From the IMG/VR virus record IMGVR_UViG_3300037191_001672, positions 1 to 21,132 of that record: a DNA stretch of 21,132 nucleotides. The stretch is one strand, 5' to 3'. Positions 1-6,576 of the stretch are shown here, in pieces. This DNA comes from a virus. Positions within the stretch are counted from its first letter, which is position 1. Each line of letters begins with the position of its first letter. The notes under the pieces were generated by a model. The model worked only from the letters and a program-made list of their open reading frames with translations, ran no database searches and was not told the origin of the DNA. A program made the translations under genes and the position numbers.

Positions 1-200
1 ACGTTACTAGCACCAAACATTCTTTTAAACAAAGGTGGGTTTTCAGCTTGCTTATGCGAAAAGTCTAAGTCTGACATTGCGCCAGCCCATTGTGAAAGTG
101 TTCCTGCCATATCTGACAGTTCTTTTCCTGTGCTTATTGCTGATTTAATGCCGCGGTATGCAGCTGATGCCAAGCCAATGGCAGTTACCGGATCTATCAT
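1..200 (-). CDS. Conserved phage protein of unknown function, N-terminal part (runs off the left edge)
   Basis: An open frame on the minus strand starts with ATG at 200 and stays open to the window edge, giving 66 codons. The product begins MIDPVTAIGLASAAYRGIKS and continues with an amphipathic, Ala/Gly-rich helical stretch (residues 5-45), then a polar region near NPPLFKRMFG. I see no signal peptide or catalytic motif. Small proteins with a similar MxDPxT..., Gly/Ala-rich start occur near tail genes of marine T4-like phages, but I cannot name a function. A perfect T4-type late promoter box on the same strand (273-280) lies about 70 nt upstream, so it is probably expressed late and may be a virion or morphogenesis protein. 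The ribosome binding site is weak (AAGG at some distance). Confidence 0.7.
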   Translation of the reverse strand, partial: MIDPVTAIGLASAAYRGIKSAISTGKELSDMAGTLSQWAGAMSDLDFSHKQAENPPLFKRMFGASN

Positions 201-246
201 CGCCTTATACTACCTTGTATTTTTCCCCTTCCAAGTCGCAAAGAAA

Positions 247-255
247 TGATATAAA
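247..255 (+). promoter_or_regulatory. Possible extended -10 promoter for the radical SAM operon
   Basis: TG-A-TATAAA (extended -10 form) lies about 75 nt before the first radical SAM gene at 323, in an AT-rich intergenic stretch. No convincing -35 hexamer is placed 17 nt upstream, so this is a weak call. The gene has a good AAGGA ribosome binding site at 312-316. Confidence 0.25.
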
Positions 256-272
256 ATAATATGAGTCAAAAC

Positions 273-280
273 TATTTATA
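273..280 (-). promoter_or_regulatory. T4-type late promoter box (TATAAATA)
   Basis: The plus strand reads TATTTATA, so the minus strand carries a perfect TATAAATA, the sequence recognised by the T4 gp55/gp33/gp45 late transcription machinery. With usual spacing, transcription would start near 267, giving a leader of about 67 nt before the minus-strand ATG at 200. A gp33 homologue is encoded in this window, which supports use of such boxes. Confidence 0.6.
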
Positions 281-322
281 TATACTTTTGTATCTAATAG
301 CCTATTTAATTAAGGATTTGTT

Positions 323-1435
323 ATGAGCTTTTGTAGTGCACCTTTTACACAACTGTCTATCGATCCCAGAGGTGTACTATTGCCATGCTGCCGATATCCA
401 AAACCATTATCGGATATGAAAGATGAGCGAATTGATGAAGGCTGGAATAATGAAAAATTCCAAGATCTTCGTCAAAGGTTTTTAGATGGTGAAAAACCTA
501 AAGAATGTAATGATTGCTGGAAGGCCGAAGAATCAGGTATTGAAAGTCTTAGGCAGGTAATAAATCGTTGGACCGATGATAAGTTACTGCCCGAAAAATT
601 TAAGTCCGCCGTTTTAGATACTCCGCCTGTATTTTGGGAATTTAAAACTACAAATGTGTGCAACCTTAAATGCCGTATGTGTGGATCATTCAATTCTAGT
701 CAAATTGCAAAAGAAACCGAAACGCCTGACGTGAGAGCACATTATCTAGCTCATAAAATACTCGGCACACATCACGAGCCAATCATACGCGATTGGCTGA
801 AGCAAGCTGATTATATCCTATTTGCAGGTGGCGAACCATTTGTAAATCAGGAAATTAAAAAGATTATGGATTACATAGACGAAGAAGGTCTTAATGACAT
901 AAGAACTTTAATGGTCACAAACGGAACTCACTGGAATACTAAGTTTGTTTCCCAGCTAAAAAAACTGAAGTCGCTTGACATTAGAATAAGTTTGGATGAT
1001 ATCTATGAAAGAAATAACTATCAACGTGAAGGCTCAGACTTCGACGTTATAGAAAAAAACTTTATAAATTTTATAAACAATTTTCCGGATAAAGTAATGT
1101 TTAATTGTACTATGAATTGGTACAATATATACTATATAGATGAGTTTTTAGAATATGCTGATGATTTTAGCACACCAGTTTCAATTCAATATGTTGAACA
1201 ACCAGTGAATCTAAATATCACTAATTTGCCTATTGAAGTAAAAGCAATTGTAAACAAGAAGTTTAAAGATAATAAAGACGAACGAATTCAGTTGATACTT
1301 AATAGAATGAACTTAGAAGGCGTTAATAAGATCGAACACTTTCGAGCACATATAAAATACTATGATGAACTGAGAGACAATAATTTTGCAAAAGCTTTTC
1401 CTGAATGGAGTGAGATATTAGATAATGTACGGTGA
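323..1435 (+). CDS. Radical SAM protein with N-terminal twitch-like Cys domain (copy 1)
   Basis: The 370-aa product has the radical SAM cluster motif C113-x3-C117-x2-C120 (CNLKCRMC) and a GGE motif (169-171, in LFAGGEPF). These are expected for a [4Fe-4S] enzyme that cleaves S-adenosylmethionine to a 5'-deoxyadenosyl radical. Before the core lies a Cys-rich N-terminal domain (C4, C22-C23, C62, C65, with the PxGxxLPCC pattern) resembling a twitch/SPASM auxiliary-cluster fold moved to the N-terminus. This matches the 'twitch domain-containing radical SAM' family common in marine phages and bacterial islands. The substrate of that family is not known to me. The start at 323 has AAGGA six bases upstream. 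It is the first gene of a coupled operon and overlaps the next, similar gene by 11 bases, suggesting the two work together. It could equally be a peptide, sugar or nucleotide modifier. Confidence 0.85.
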   Translation: MSFCSAPFTQLSIDPRGVLLPCCRYPKPLSDMKDERIDEGWNNEKFQDLRQRFLDGEKPKECNDCWKAEESGIESLRQVINRWTDDKLLPEKFKSAVLDTPPVFWEFKTTNVCNLKCRMCGSFNSSQIAKETETPDVRAHYLAHKILGTHHEPIIRDWLKQADYILFAGGEPFVNQEIKKIMDYIDEEGLNDIRTLMVTNGTHWNTKFVSQLKKLKSLDIRISLDDIYERNNYQREGSDFDVIEKNFINFINNFPDKVMFNCTMNWYNIYYIDEFLEYADDFSTPVSIQYVEQPVNLNITNLPIEVKAIVNKKFKDNKDERIQLILNRMNLEGVNKIEHFRAHIKYYDELRDNNFAKAFPEWSEILDNVR

Positions 1436-2474
1436 ATTTTCCCCATGTAATGCTCCATTTAATAATATGTATTTTAACACCCAAGGTGAAGTTGCTCCGT
1501 GTTGGAAGCTTCCTGGATTTGGTGACAAGTGGTCTAAGGATCGATCTGTAAATGATATATGGAATGGTGAGCATTTTCAAAAGTATCGTGATGCACTATT
1601 ACAAAACAAATTCTTAGATAGATGTAAAGAGTGCAAGCACGAAATGGATAATGACGTATGGCCTCTTGCAAAGGCATATGGTGAATTACCTGTGAATAAG
1701 AATGGTTATCCAAGCATGATTGAGCTTGAGGTAAGCAACCAGTGTAATCTCGAATGTATAATGTGTTCACCGCTATTAAGTAATGGCCTTGCAAAGAAAG
1801 CCGGTATGGGCGATCATCGTGGAATGCTAGAACCGTATGATGATTCATTTAGAGAGCAATTAAAGGAATACTATCCGCATCTTAAAGAGCTTCGATTTAA
1901 TGGCGGAGAACCATTTGCTCAAAAACTAGTATTAGAAATGTGCGAAGACATAGCAGAAATTAATCCTGGTCTTCCTATTAGTATTGCTACAAATGGTACT
2001 GTAATGAATAAGCGAGTACGTCATCTATTAGATATCTGTAACATCCAAATCAATATTAGTATTGACAGTTTAATTCCTGAGGCATATTCAAAAATTCGTA
2101 TTAACGGCGATCTTAGTAAAGTTATGGAAAACTTAGAAATCTTTAAGGATCACTGTAAGAAGAAGGATGTACAAATATCGGTTATGGTAAATCCTATGCG
2201 TAATAACTGGGAAGAGATGCCATCGTTCTTAGACTTTTGTCATAAGCATGATGTAAAGCTTTGGTTTAATACCGTGCTTTATCCGAGGCACCTATCGATA
2301 TGGAACCTTCCTACGGATGAGCTTAAGGTCATTTATGATAAGTTATCTACTATGACTGCTCGGCGAAAAAGGCTCAATGAATATAATAAACTCCGACATT
2401 TAGTAGAAGATCAAATTGCAAATTGGTTAATGGATTCTTATACAGAATCAAAACCAGACGATTTACATCCATGA
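1425..2474 (+). CDS. Radical SAM protein with N-terminal twitch-like Cys domain (copy 2)
   Basis: The 349-aa product has the same architecture as its upstream neighbour: an N-terminal Cys domain (C8, C26, C67, C70, with GEVAPCW in place of LLPCC) followed by a radical SAM core with C107-x3-C111-x2-C114 (CNLECIMC) and GGE at 160-162 (FNGGEPF). Only one Cys is present where copy 1 has a CC pair, so the auxiliary cluster may be ligated differently. The two are clear paralogues by domain order but diverged in sequence, so this is an old duplication or separate acquisition. The start overlaps the previous gene by 11 bases, and the stop overlaps the next start as ATGA, indicating translational coupling. 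The substrate is unknown; co-occurrence with a sulfotransferase-like gene hints at a small-molecule or surface-decoration pathway (inference). Confidence 0.85.
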   Translation: MYGEFSPCNAPFNNMYFNTQGEVAPCWKLPGFGDKWSKDRSVNDIWNGEHFQKYRDALLQNKFLDRCKECKHEMDNDVWPLAKAYGELPVNKNGYPSMIELEVSNQCNLECIMCSPLLSNGLAKKAGMGDHRGMLEPYDDSFREQLKEYYPHLKELRFNGGEPFAQKLVLEMCEDIAEINPGLPISIATNGTVMNKRVRHLLDICNIQINISIDSLIPEAYSKIRINGDLSKVMENLEIFKDHCKKKDVQISVMVNPMRNNWEEMPSFLDFCHKHDVKLWFNTVLYPRHLSIWNLPTDELKVIYDKLSTMTARRKRLNEYNKLRHLVEDQIANWLMDSYTESKPDDLHP

Positions 2475-3088
2475 CCCGTAAAAATATTTTGATAGTATCG
2501 GTACCAAGAACTGCATCTACATATTATCAAAGGGCTATGGCTCAAGAACACAATCTTATTGATGCCGGTGAAAAGCTTGAAACTATTAACTCAATTTATA
2601 GAAGCGATATAAACCCTTATATCGCTAAAGTGATGTTTTTAAAATTGGGGCGCTATATCGTACACTACCAGGATATTATTAAAGAGTGTGAAATACATGT
2701 ACTAGCCCCAAGAGAAGATATGGTTGATCACATAATGTCAAATCTTCTAATGCAATATAAACAACAGACTGATGGCTATGGCGAATATTGGTCAGTATCA
2801 TATGATAGAGATAAAAATAAAGTGTTAAACAATCTTGGCGATATAAAGGTACCGTATGAATATGTGACGGATGTTTCTGCTTACCATCTAATGCAAGCTC
2901 GCACTTTAGGAAAAATGACGCAATATGATAAGAAGATTACTTTTGAAGAAGTTATCGGACTACAACTACATACCTACCCAAATCATAAAGTATTTGAATC
3001 GCGCGAAGACAAGATGAGGTATTTTGAAGAGCCTGAAAAAACATTAGAGTATCTGGAGGCGTTAACATCATGTCATTTGCTGATTTAG
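2471..3088 (+). CDS. Sulfotransferase-like protein
   Basis: I place the start at ATG 2471 rather than the in-frame ATG at 2423, because it forms an ATGA overlap with the previous stop and puts the nucleotide-binding motif at the N-terminus. The 205-aa product begins with a beta strand and loop, ILIVSVPRTASTYYQRAM. PRTAST (residues 12-17) resembles the 5'-phosphosulfate-binding loop (PRTGST type) of PAPS-dependent sulfotransferases. The protein is short for the family and I cannot point to the 3'-phosphate-binding segment with confidence, so activity is unproven. It would transfer sulfate from PAPS to an unknown acceptor in the cytoplasm. It sits between radical SAM genes and overlaps the next by 19 bases, so it probably belongs to the same pathway. 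It could instead be another P-loop-like protein. Confidence 0.6.
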   Translation: MTRKNILIVSVPRTASTYYQRAMAQEHNLIDAGEKLETINSIYRSDINPYIAKVMFLKLGRYIVHYQDIIKECEIHVLAPREDMVDHIMSNLLMQYKQQTDGYGEYWSVSYDRDKNKVLNNLGDIKVPYEYVTDVSAYHLMQARTLGKMTQYDKKITFEEVIGLQLHTYPNHKVFESREDKMRYFEEPEKTLEYLEALTSCHLLI

Positions 3089-3870
3089 TAAATAAGCAAG
3101 TTAGAATTGCGCTAGACCTTTCTACATATTGTAATGCAGCTTGCCCACAATGTCACCGTACTGATCCTAACGGGCTTGGTAAGATGCCATGGCTTCCACT
3201 TATAAAATGGTCGTTAGAAGACTTTACACGAAAGTTTCCGCCAGGATCAATAGACTTTGTTTCACAGTTTGAAATTTGTGGAACTTGGGGTGATCCTATT
3301 ATGAGTAAAGATGTTGGCAAAATATGTAAATATATTATCGATAACTCGGATGCTCAAATACATTTGAATACAAACGGCGGGATGCGAACAGAAACTTGGT
3401 GGGAAGATCTTGGAAACTATTGTAAAGAGCGCCTGACGGTATATTTTGATATTGATGGTGTTGATAACGAAATGCATCAGAAGTACAGGAAAGGTGTAGA
3501 TTTAAACATAACGCTTAACAACATGGAAGCACTTTCTATTACACGTGCTCATACAAAAGCGTTTATAATTCTATTCAAACACAATCAAGATTATGTCTAT
3601 GATATAAGAAAAATGTGTAGAATGTACGGTGCCCAAGAAGTCTATATTATTAAGTCTGATAGATTTTTGATCAATGATAGGTTTGAGTTTATTAATGAGT
3701 TTGGTGAAAAAGAAGTTCTTGAAGAAATAACTAAAGACTTAAATCACATAATTCAAAATCCTTGGATCGATAATGCTTCAAAGAATATGATGGCAACACA
3801 TAATAAAACTGACAAAAGCAAGTATGCTAAAGATTGGACAATCCATGGACACAGATCTCACAGAGAATAA
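3070..3870 (+). CDS. Radical SAM core protein, stand-alone (pair A)
   Basis: The 266-aa product carries C21-x3-C25-x2-C28 (CNAACPQC) after a first beta strand (RIALDLSTYC), typical of the radical SAM barrel start. In place of the usual GGEP it has CGTWGDPI (70-77), which aligns by position with the SAM-amino-group-binding GGE loop. A later FDIDG and FKHNQD are shared with the pair B protein at 4170. There is no C-terminal Cys-rich SPASM region: the protein ends shortly after the barrel, and that domain is encoded by the next, overlapping gene. The start has GGAGG about ten bases upstream and overlaps the sulfotransferase gene by 19 bases. Reaction and substrate are unknown. Confidence 0.82.
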   Translation: MSFADLVNKQVRIALDLSTYCNAACPQCHRTDPNGLGKMPWLPLIKWSLEDFTRKFPPGSIDFVSQFEICGTWGDPIMSKDVGKICKYIIDNSDAQIHLNTNGGMRTETWWEDLGNYCKERLTVYFDIDGVDNEMHQKYRKGVDLNITLNNMEALSITRAHTKAFIILFKHNQDYVYDIRKMCRMYGAQEVYIIKSDRFLINDRFEFINEFGEKEVLEEITKDLNHIIQNPWIDNASKNMMATHNKTDKSKYAKDWTIHGHRSHRE

Positions 3871-4198
3871 ACCATGCATTACGTGCAAGTGGTTAAATGA
3901 AGAAAAAATACTCGTAAACCCAGATGGTCAGGTACTACCGTGTTGCTATTTAGGTAATACCAATTTCTTAAACCTATCAGATCCATCAAACAGGTCTGGC
4001 TGGGATAAGGATGGGTCTGTATTAAATAAGTATAAAAAGAATAGGCATAAGTATAATTTGAATGGCCACACCCTTGAAGAAATATTGACTTCTGATTGGT
4101 TTAACGTAGATCTTCCTGAATCATGGGAAAGCTATGAAACTCTTCCATCTGCATGCAGGACCTTTTGTGATGAACCAGACACTACTCCACTTTCTTGA
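3845..4198 (+). CDS. Stand-alone SPASM-like Fe-S domain protein (pair A)
   Basis: The 117-aa product looks like the C-terminal auxiliary domain of a SPASM radical SAM enzyme without its core: C11-x2-C14, then NPDGQVLPCC (C33-C34), then a helix with LEEILTSDW, and finally C104-x3-C108. In fused enzymes the same order (Cys, PxGxxxxCC, IxxIWxS, CxxxC) ligates one or two auxiliary [4Fe-4S] clusters. I chose ATG 3845 over 3824 because a GGA sits six bases upstream and it starts just before the first Cys pair; 3824 cannot be excluded. It overlaps the radical SAM core gene by 26 bases in the +1 frame and overlaps the next core gene too. It probably docks onto the pair A core in trans (inference). 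A programmed frameshift joining the two is possible, but I see no classic slip site. Confidence 0.75.
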   Translation: MDTDLTENKPCITCKWLNEEKILVNPDGQVLPCCYLGNTNFLNLSDPSNRSGWDKDGSVLNKYKKNRHKYNLNGHTLEEILTSDWFNVDLPESWESYETLPSACRTFCDEPDTTPLS

Positions 4199-4868
4199 AA
4201 GATCTAATCCGCACGTAAACTTTTCTCGTACTATCAACATGGATATATCTAATAAATGTACGTTAGAATGCCCATGTTGCAGACGCTTACAGCATATGAA
4301 AAAATATGGTAAAGTTTTAGGTGAGACGCTTTCTATAAAAGACTTTGAAAAGTATCTTAAGTATTTTGACCATTTTGATTTTAGTGGACAAGTTTCAGAC
4401 CCGTCTATGCATCCAGATTTTAAAGGCATATTGCATAAGGTTATAGAGTATGGTAAAAGTGCCTCAGTACACACAGCAGCATCACATAAGCCAGTAAAGT
4501 GGTACAAAGAAATATATGAAGAATGTACTAATGAAAATATTTCGTGGTTTTTTGGAATAGACGGACTACCAGAAGATTCACACAAATATCGTGTAAGGCA
4601 AGACGGCAAAAAGCTTTTTGATATGATGAAGATGTCTACAGAATACATGGATCCTAATAATATCATATGGAAATACATTGTATTCAAATACAACCAACAT
4701 GATATTGAAACTTGTAAAAAAATGGCACGTGATATCGGCGTCATATTTAATGTCGTGTATTCAAACCGATTTCCGTCCGAAGAATTCAGGCCAGACACAG
4801 AATTCCAATCTACGATACCAATGTTAAATAAAGTATATTATCCTGACGGAAGTGAAGAAATATGGTAA
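4170..4868 (+). CDS. Radical SAM core protein, stand-alone (pair B)
   Basis: With the start at ATG 4170 (AGGA nine bases upstream; an in-frame ATG at 4134 is the alternative) the product is 232 aa. The cluster motif is C30-x3-C34-x2-C37 (CTLECPCC, with one extra Cys at 36). The GGE-equivalent loop reads FSGQVSDPSMHPDF, again ending in DP. Shared landmarks with pair A (DxSxxC start, F-x-IDG, HxYR, FK-x-NQ) show the two cores are paralogues. The C-terminal SPASM region is absent and is supplied by the next gene, which begins seven bases before this stop. Length is below that of a complete SPASM enzyme, consistent with a core-only protein. Function is unknown; it likely acts with the gene at 4862. 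Confidence 0.8.
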   Translation: MNQTLLHFLERSNPHVNFSRTINMDISNKCTLECPCCRRLQHMKKYGKVLGETLSIKDFEKYLKYFDHFDFSGQVSDPSMHPDFKGILHKVIEYGKSASVHTAASHKPVKWYKEIYEECTNENISWFFGIDGLPEDSHKYRVRQDGKKLFDMMKMSTEYMDPNNIIWKYIVFKYNQHDIETCKKMARDIGVIFNVVYSNRFPSEEFRPDTEFQSTIPMLNKVYYPDGSEEIW

Positions 4869-5242
4869 ATGAATTTGAACCTATGTGTCTCGTTAAAAAA
4901 TCCTTGCTTATGAAAAAAGAAGGATTTGCTCATACTGCTACCGGATATTTAATACCGTGTTGTCACATTGACTACGAGCACAAACCACCAGATCCGCTAT
5001 ATAGTGCATTATTGAACGAAGAGCTTAAACTTTCAAATAATGAGTCTATCGAAGATATTCTATTAACAGATGAATGGTTAGCCTTTTCTGATGCTGTAGT
5101 AAAAGGAGCAAACGAAGGTCTTGAATATGCACCGCTGGCATGTAGAAAAATATGCGGGCCAGATAGACCAATTGAACAGATTGGCAGAACTGATGGCACT
5201 GTAAAAGAAAAAGTGAAAAAAAGTGAAAAAATAGCAAATTAA
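4862..5242 (+). CDS. Stand-alone SPASM-like Fe-S domain protein (pair B)
   Basis: The 126-aa product repeats the pattern of the protein at 3845: C9, then TGYLIPCC (C33-C34), a helix containing IEDILLTDEW, and ACRKIC (C94, C98) near the end. It is a paralogue of that protein and again follows a radical SAM core gene lacking this domain. The first C-x2-C pair of the pair A protein is reduced to one Cys here, so cluster ligation may differ. The C-terminus is a Lys-rich tail (KEKVKKSEK) encoded by an A-rich run. It overlaps the core gene by seven bases (frame -1), with a GAAG-type ribosome site upstream. This is the last gene of the accessory operon; no clear terminator follows, and a new promoter lies just downstream. 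Confidence 0.75.
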   Translation: MVNEFEPMCLVKKSLLMKKEGFAHTATGYLIPCCHIDYEHKPPDPLYSALLNEELKLSNNESIEDILLTDEWLAFSDAVVKGANEGLEYAPLACRKICGPDRPIEQIGRTDGTVKEKVKKSEKIAN

Positions 5243-5245
5243 CTG

Positions 5246-5274
5246 TTTACATATGATTCCAGATGTATTATTCT
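5246..5274 (+). promoter_or_regulatory. Sigma70-like promoter for the small-gene cluster
   Basis: TTTACA (5246-5251; five of six to the -35 consensus) is separated by 17 bases from TATTCT (5269-5274; four of six to the -10 consensus). Transcription would start around 5281, some 25 bases before the ATG at 5307, which has AGGAG at 5294-5298. A 7-base inverted repeat (ACTGTTT 5242-5248 and AAACAGT 5283-5289) brackets the promoter and could be an operator, or chance. The nonamer ATGTATTAT inside it recurs at 7443-7451 next to another promoter. Confidence 0.55.
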
Positions 5275-5306
5275 AATTACAGAAACAGTGATTAGGAGAA
5301 AACAAG

Positions 5307-5654
5307 ATGATCAAGATTCACCAAATTCAATTGACAGAAGCTCAAGTAGACCTTATCAACGCAGAAGGTCACGATGCAGTTCCTGCTCAGTCAGCTAAAT
5401 TGGCCGTATCATTCTTTGGTCCATCTAAGTTTAAAACCGAAAACTTTGCTTTCTACTCAGAAGCATTCCAAGTTCACACAGATGATAAAAATCTTGCATT
5501 TGAATATACTAATCTTTGGAACAATCAGTATTTTGTAGAAGTGATTGGTGATCGTAATCATTCAACATCAGTTGGTGATATCCTTGAAATGGATAACGGC
5601 GAATTCTTCATGGTGTGTAACTTTGGTTTTGAAAAAATCGAGGTGGCGGCATGA
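5307..5654 (+). CDS. Conserved phage protein of unknown function with SVGDI motif
   Basis: The 115-aa product is acidic and soluble, with no membrane segment. Its C-terminal third has the pattern HSTSVGDILEMDNGEFFMV followed by GFEKI, which I recognise as a recurring module (R/HSxSVGDxx...xG..F.V...GF) in small proteins of marine phages and plasmids. No function is established to my knowledge. The start has AGGAG eight bases upstream and lies directly behind the promoter at 5246-5274. Codon use looks more regular than in the radical SAM genes upstream, as expected for a well-expressed early gene (impression only). It ends in an ATGA overlap with the next gene. Confidence 0.7.
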   Translation: MIKIHQIQLTEAQVDLINAEGHDAVPAQSAKLAVSFFGPSKFKTENFAFYSEAFQVHTDDKNLAFEYTNLWNNQYFVEVIGDRNHSTSVGDILEMDNGEFFMVCNFGFEKIEVAA

Positions 5655-5833
5655 GCCTACAACAAGATTTAACTAATTTTTACAAATATAAGAGTGGCCA
5701 AGCTGCGGCCACCGAAGAAATGAAACATCCGGACTTCGACTTATTCGCCGCGATTAAATCTTTTGAGGATGATCCTGCAGACAGTTCTTTTCAGCATGGC
5801 TTTCTTAATGCATTGCGCAGAGGAGGTATGTGA
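5651..5833 (+). CDS. Small phage protein of unknown function
   Basis: This 60-aa protein starts in an ATGA overlap with the preceding stop and has a purine-rich GAGGTGG upstream. It is helical and polar, with no Cys and an acidic middle (FEDDPADSS) followed by FQHGFLNALRRGGM. I recognise no family. The last codons carry AGGAGG, which serves as ribosome binding site for the following gene, so the end of this gene is constrained by that role. It was probably co-transcribed from the promoter at 5246. Confidence 0.6.
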   Translation: MSLQQDLTNFYKYKSGQAAATEEMKHPDFDLFAAIKSFEDDPADSSFQHGFLNALRRGGM

Positions 5834-5997
5834 TGTTTTATCAGCAGCTGATTATGAAAATTTTAGAATGTGATGAGGCTTATGCCAAAATCATATTTGA
5901 TAAAATGTGTTTTTTGGATATGAGTGAAATGAGTGGTGCACAATTTACCGCTGAAGTACAATGGACAGATTTATGTTTAACTGAGGAGAGTGCGTAA
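5833..5997 (+). CDS. Very small phage protein of unknown function
   Basis: A 54-codon frame starts with ATG at 5833, sharing one base with the previous TGA, seven bases behind AGGAGG (5820-5825). It stops with TAA at 5995-5997, sharing one base with the next ATG. The product starts MFYQQLIMKILECDEAYAKI, is acidic and helical, and contains three Cys (residues 13, 26 and 48) with no recognised motif. The strong ribosome site and the exact fit between two neighbours make it a real gene despite its size. Confidence 0.65.
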   Translation: MFYQQLIMKILECDEAYAKIIFDKMCFLDMSEMSGAQFTAEVQWTDLCLTEESA

Positions 5998-6179
5998 TGG
6001 TTGGTTTAATCAGAGATATTGAAACACTTCGGAGTGTTATTATTGGAATTAGTGAAGGCGCTTCAGATGAGAAGCGTAGTGCAATGACTATGTTAACGGA
6101 CTTATTGGCACGTAAGGAGCTAGCATTCAAAACTTTTGAGGATGAAAATGAACCTCTAGAAATGGATGTGGTCGATTAA
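5997..6179 (+). CDS. Small acidic phage protein of unknown function
   Basis: This 60-aa protein starts in a TAATG overlap with the previous gene, eight bases behind GAGGAG (5983-5988). It is predicted helical with a very acidic tail (FEDENEPLEMDVVD). No family is recognised. It ends in a TAATG overlap with the next gene. Small acidic proteins in T4-like early regions are often host-takeover factors, but nothing here proves that. Confidence 0.6.
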   Translation: MVGLIRDIETLRSVIIGISEGASDEKRSAMTMLTDLLARKELAFKTFEDENEPLEMDVVD

Positions 6180-6409
6180 TGTTCACAAACGAAATTGATT
6201 GGGATGAAAGTATTACTACTGTCTTATGTGAAGCCGATGCTTACGAAGACGTGCAAATGTTCATCGACGAAAATGAAGTATACATAAGACAGTGGAATGT
6301 ATCACGGGACGAGCACGACTTGATTGTCATGTCTCCTATGATGTTCGCTGAACTATTACTAGCACTCAAACAGCCGGAAGGCAGTTTCCATACAAGGAAT
6401 AAAGAATGA
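6179..6409 (+). CDS. Small acidic phage protein of unknown function
   Basis: This 76-aa protein starts in a TAATG overlap without a strong ribosome site, so it probably depends on translational coupling. It is strongly acidic (EIDWDESITT near the start, FIDENEVYIRQW in the middle) with a hydrophobic helix (MMFAELLLALK) that is too short and interrupted to be a membrane span. No family is recognised. It ends in an ATGA overlap with the next small gene. Confidence 0.6.
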   Translation: MFTNEIDWDESITTVLCEADAYEDVQMFIDENEVYIRQWNVSRDEHDLIVMSPMMFAELLLALKQPEGSFHTRNKE

Positions 6410-6576
6410 CTAATGAGCATATGCAAGTTCAGATTATGAACATTATCGATAAATTAAAAATCATCGAGACAAAATTGTCTAAGGTTGAAGCACGCGTTTT
6501 AACACACCATGATGATATTCGTAGTATTCGTAAGCATACTGATGCAATTAAATCCACACTCGGAGGAATAAATTAA
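6406..6576 (+). CDS. Very small coiled-coil phage protein
   Basis: A 56-codon frame begins with ATG 6406 (ATGA overlap; AAGGA at 6394-6398) and ends with TAA at 6574-6576, sharing a base with the next ATG. The product has heptad-like spacing of I, L and V from about residue 9 to 50 (IMNIIDKLKIIETKLSKVE), which suggests a short coiled coil and oligomerisation. No family is recognised. The codons near its end carry GGAGGA, the ribosome site of the following gene. Confidence 0.62.
   Translation: MTNEHMQVQIMNIIDKLKIIETKLSKVEARVLTHHDDIRSIRKHTDAIKSTLGGIN

Noticed and set aside
2423-2470. Longer start for the sulfotransferase-like gene at ATG 2423
   Set aside because: The ATG at 2471 forms an ATGA overlap with the upstream stop and places the PRTAST loop at the usual distance from the N-terminus.
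3845-3870. Programmed frameshift joining the pair A radical SAM core to its SPASM gene
   Set aside because: The frames differ by +1 and I see no slow codon/stop arrangement or slippery run in the 26-base overlap; a separate start with GGA upstream is simpler. Not excluded.
4121-4798. 225-codon open frame on the minus strand opposite the pair B radical SAM gene
   Set aside because: The plus-strand frame has an intact CxxxCxxC motif, a good ribosome site and coupled neighbours; the minus frame has no recognisable domain and is a shadow of the same DNA.
5195-5235. A-rich run with repeated AAAGTGAAAAA as a terminator or slippage site
   Set aside because: No stem precedes it, and the run simply encodes the Lys-rich tail of the pair B SPASM-like protein.
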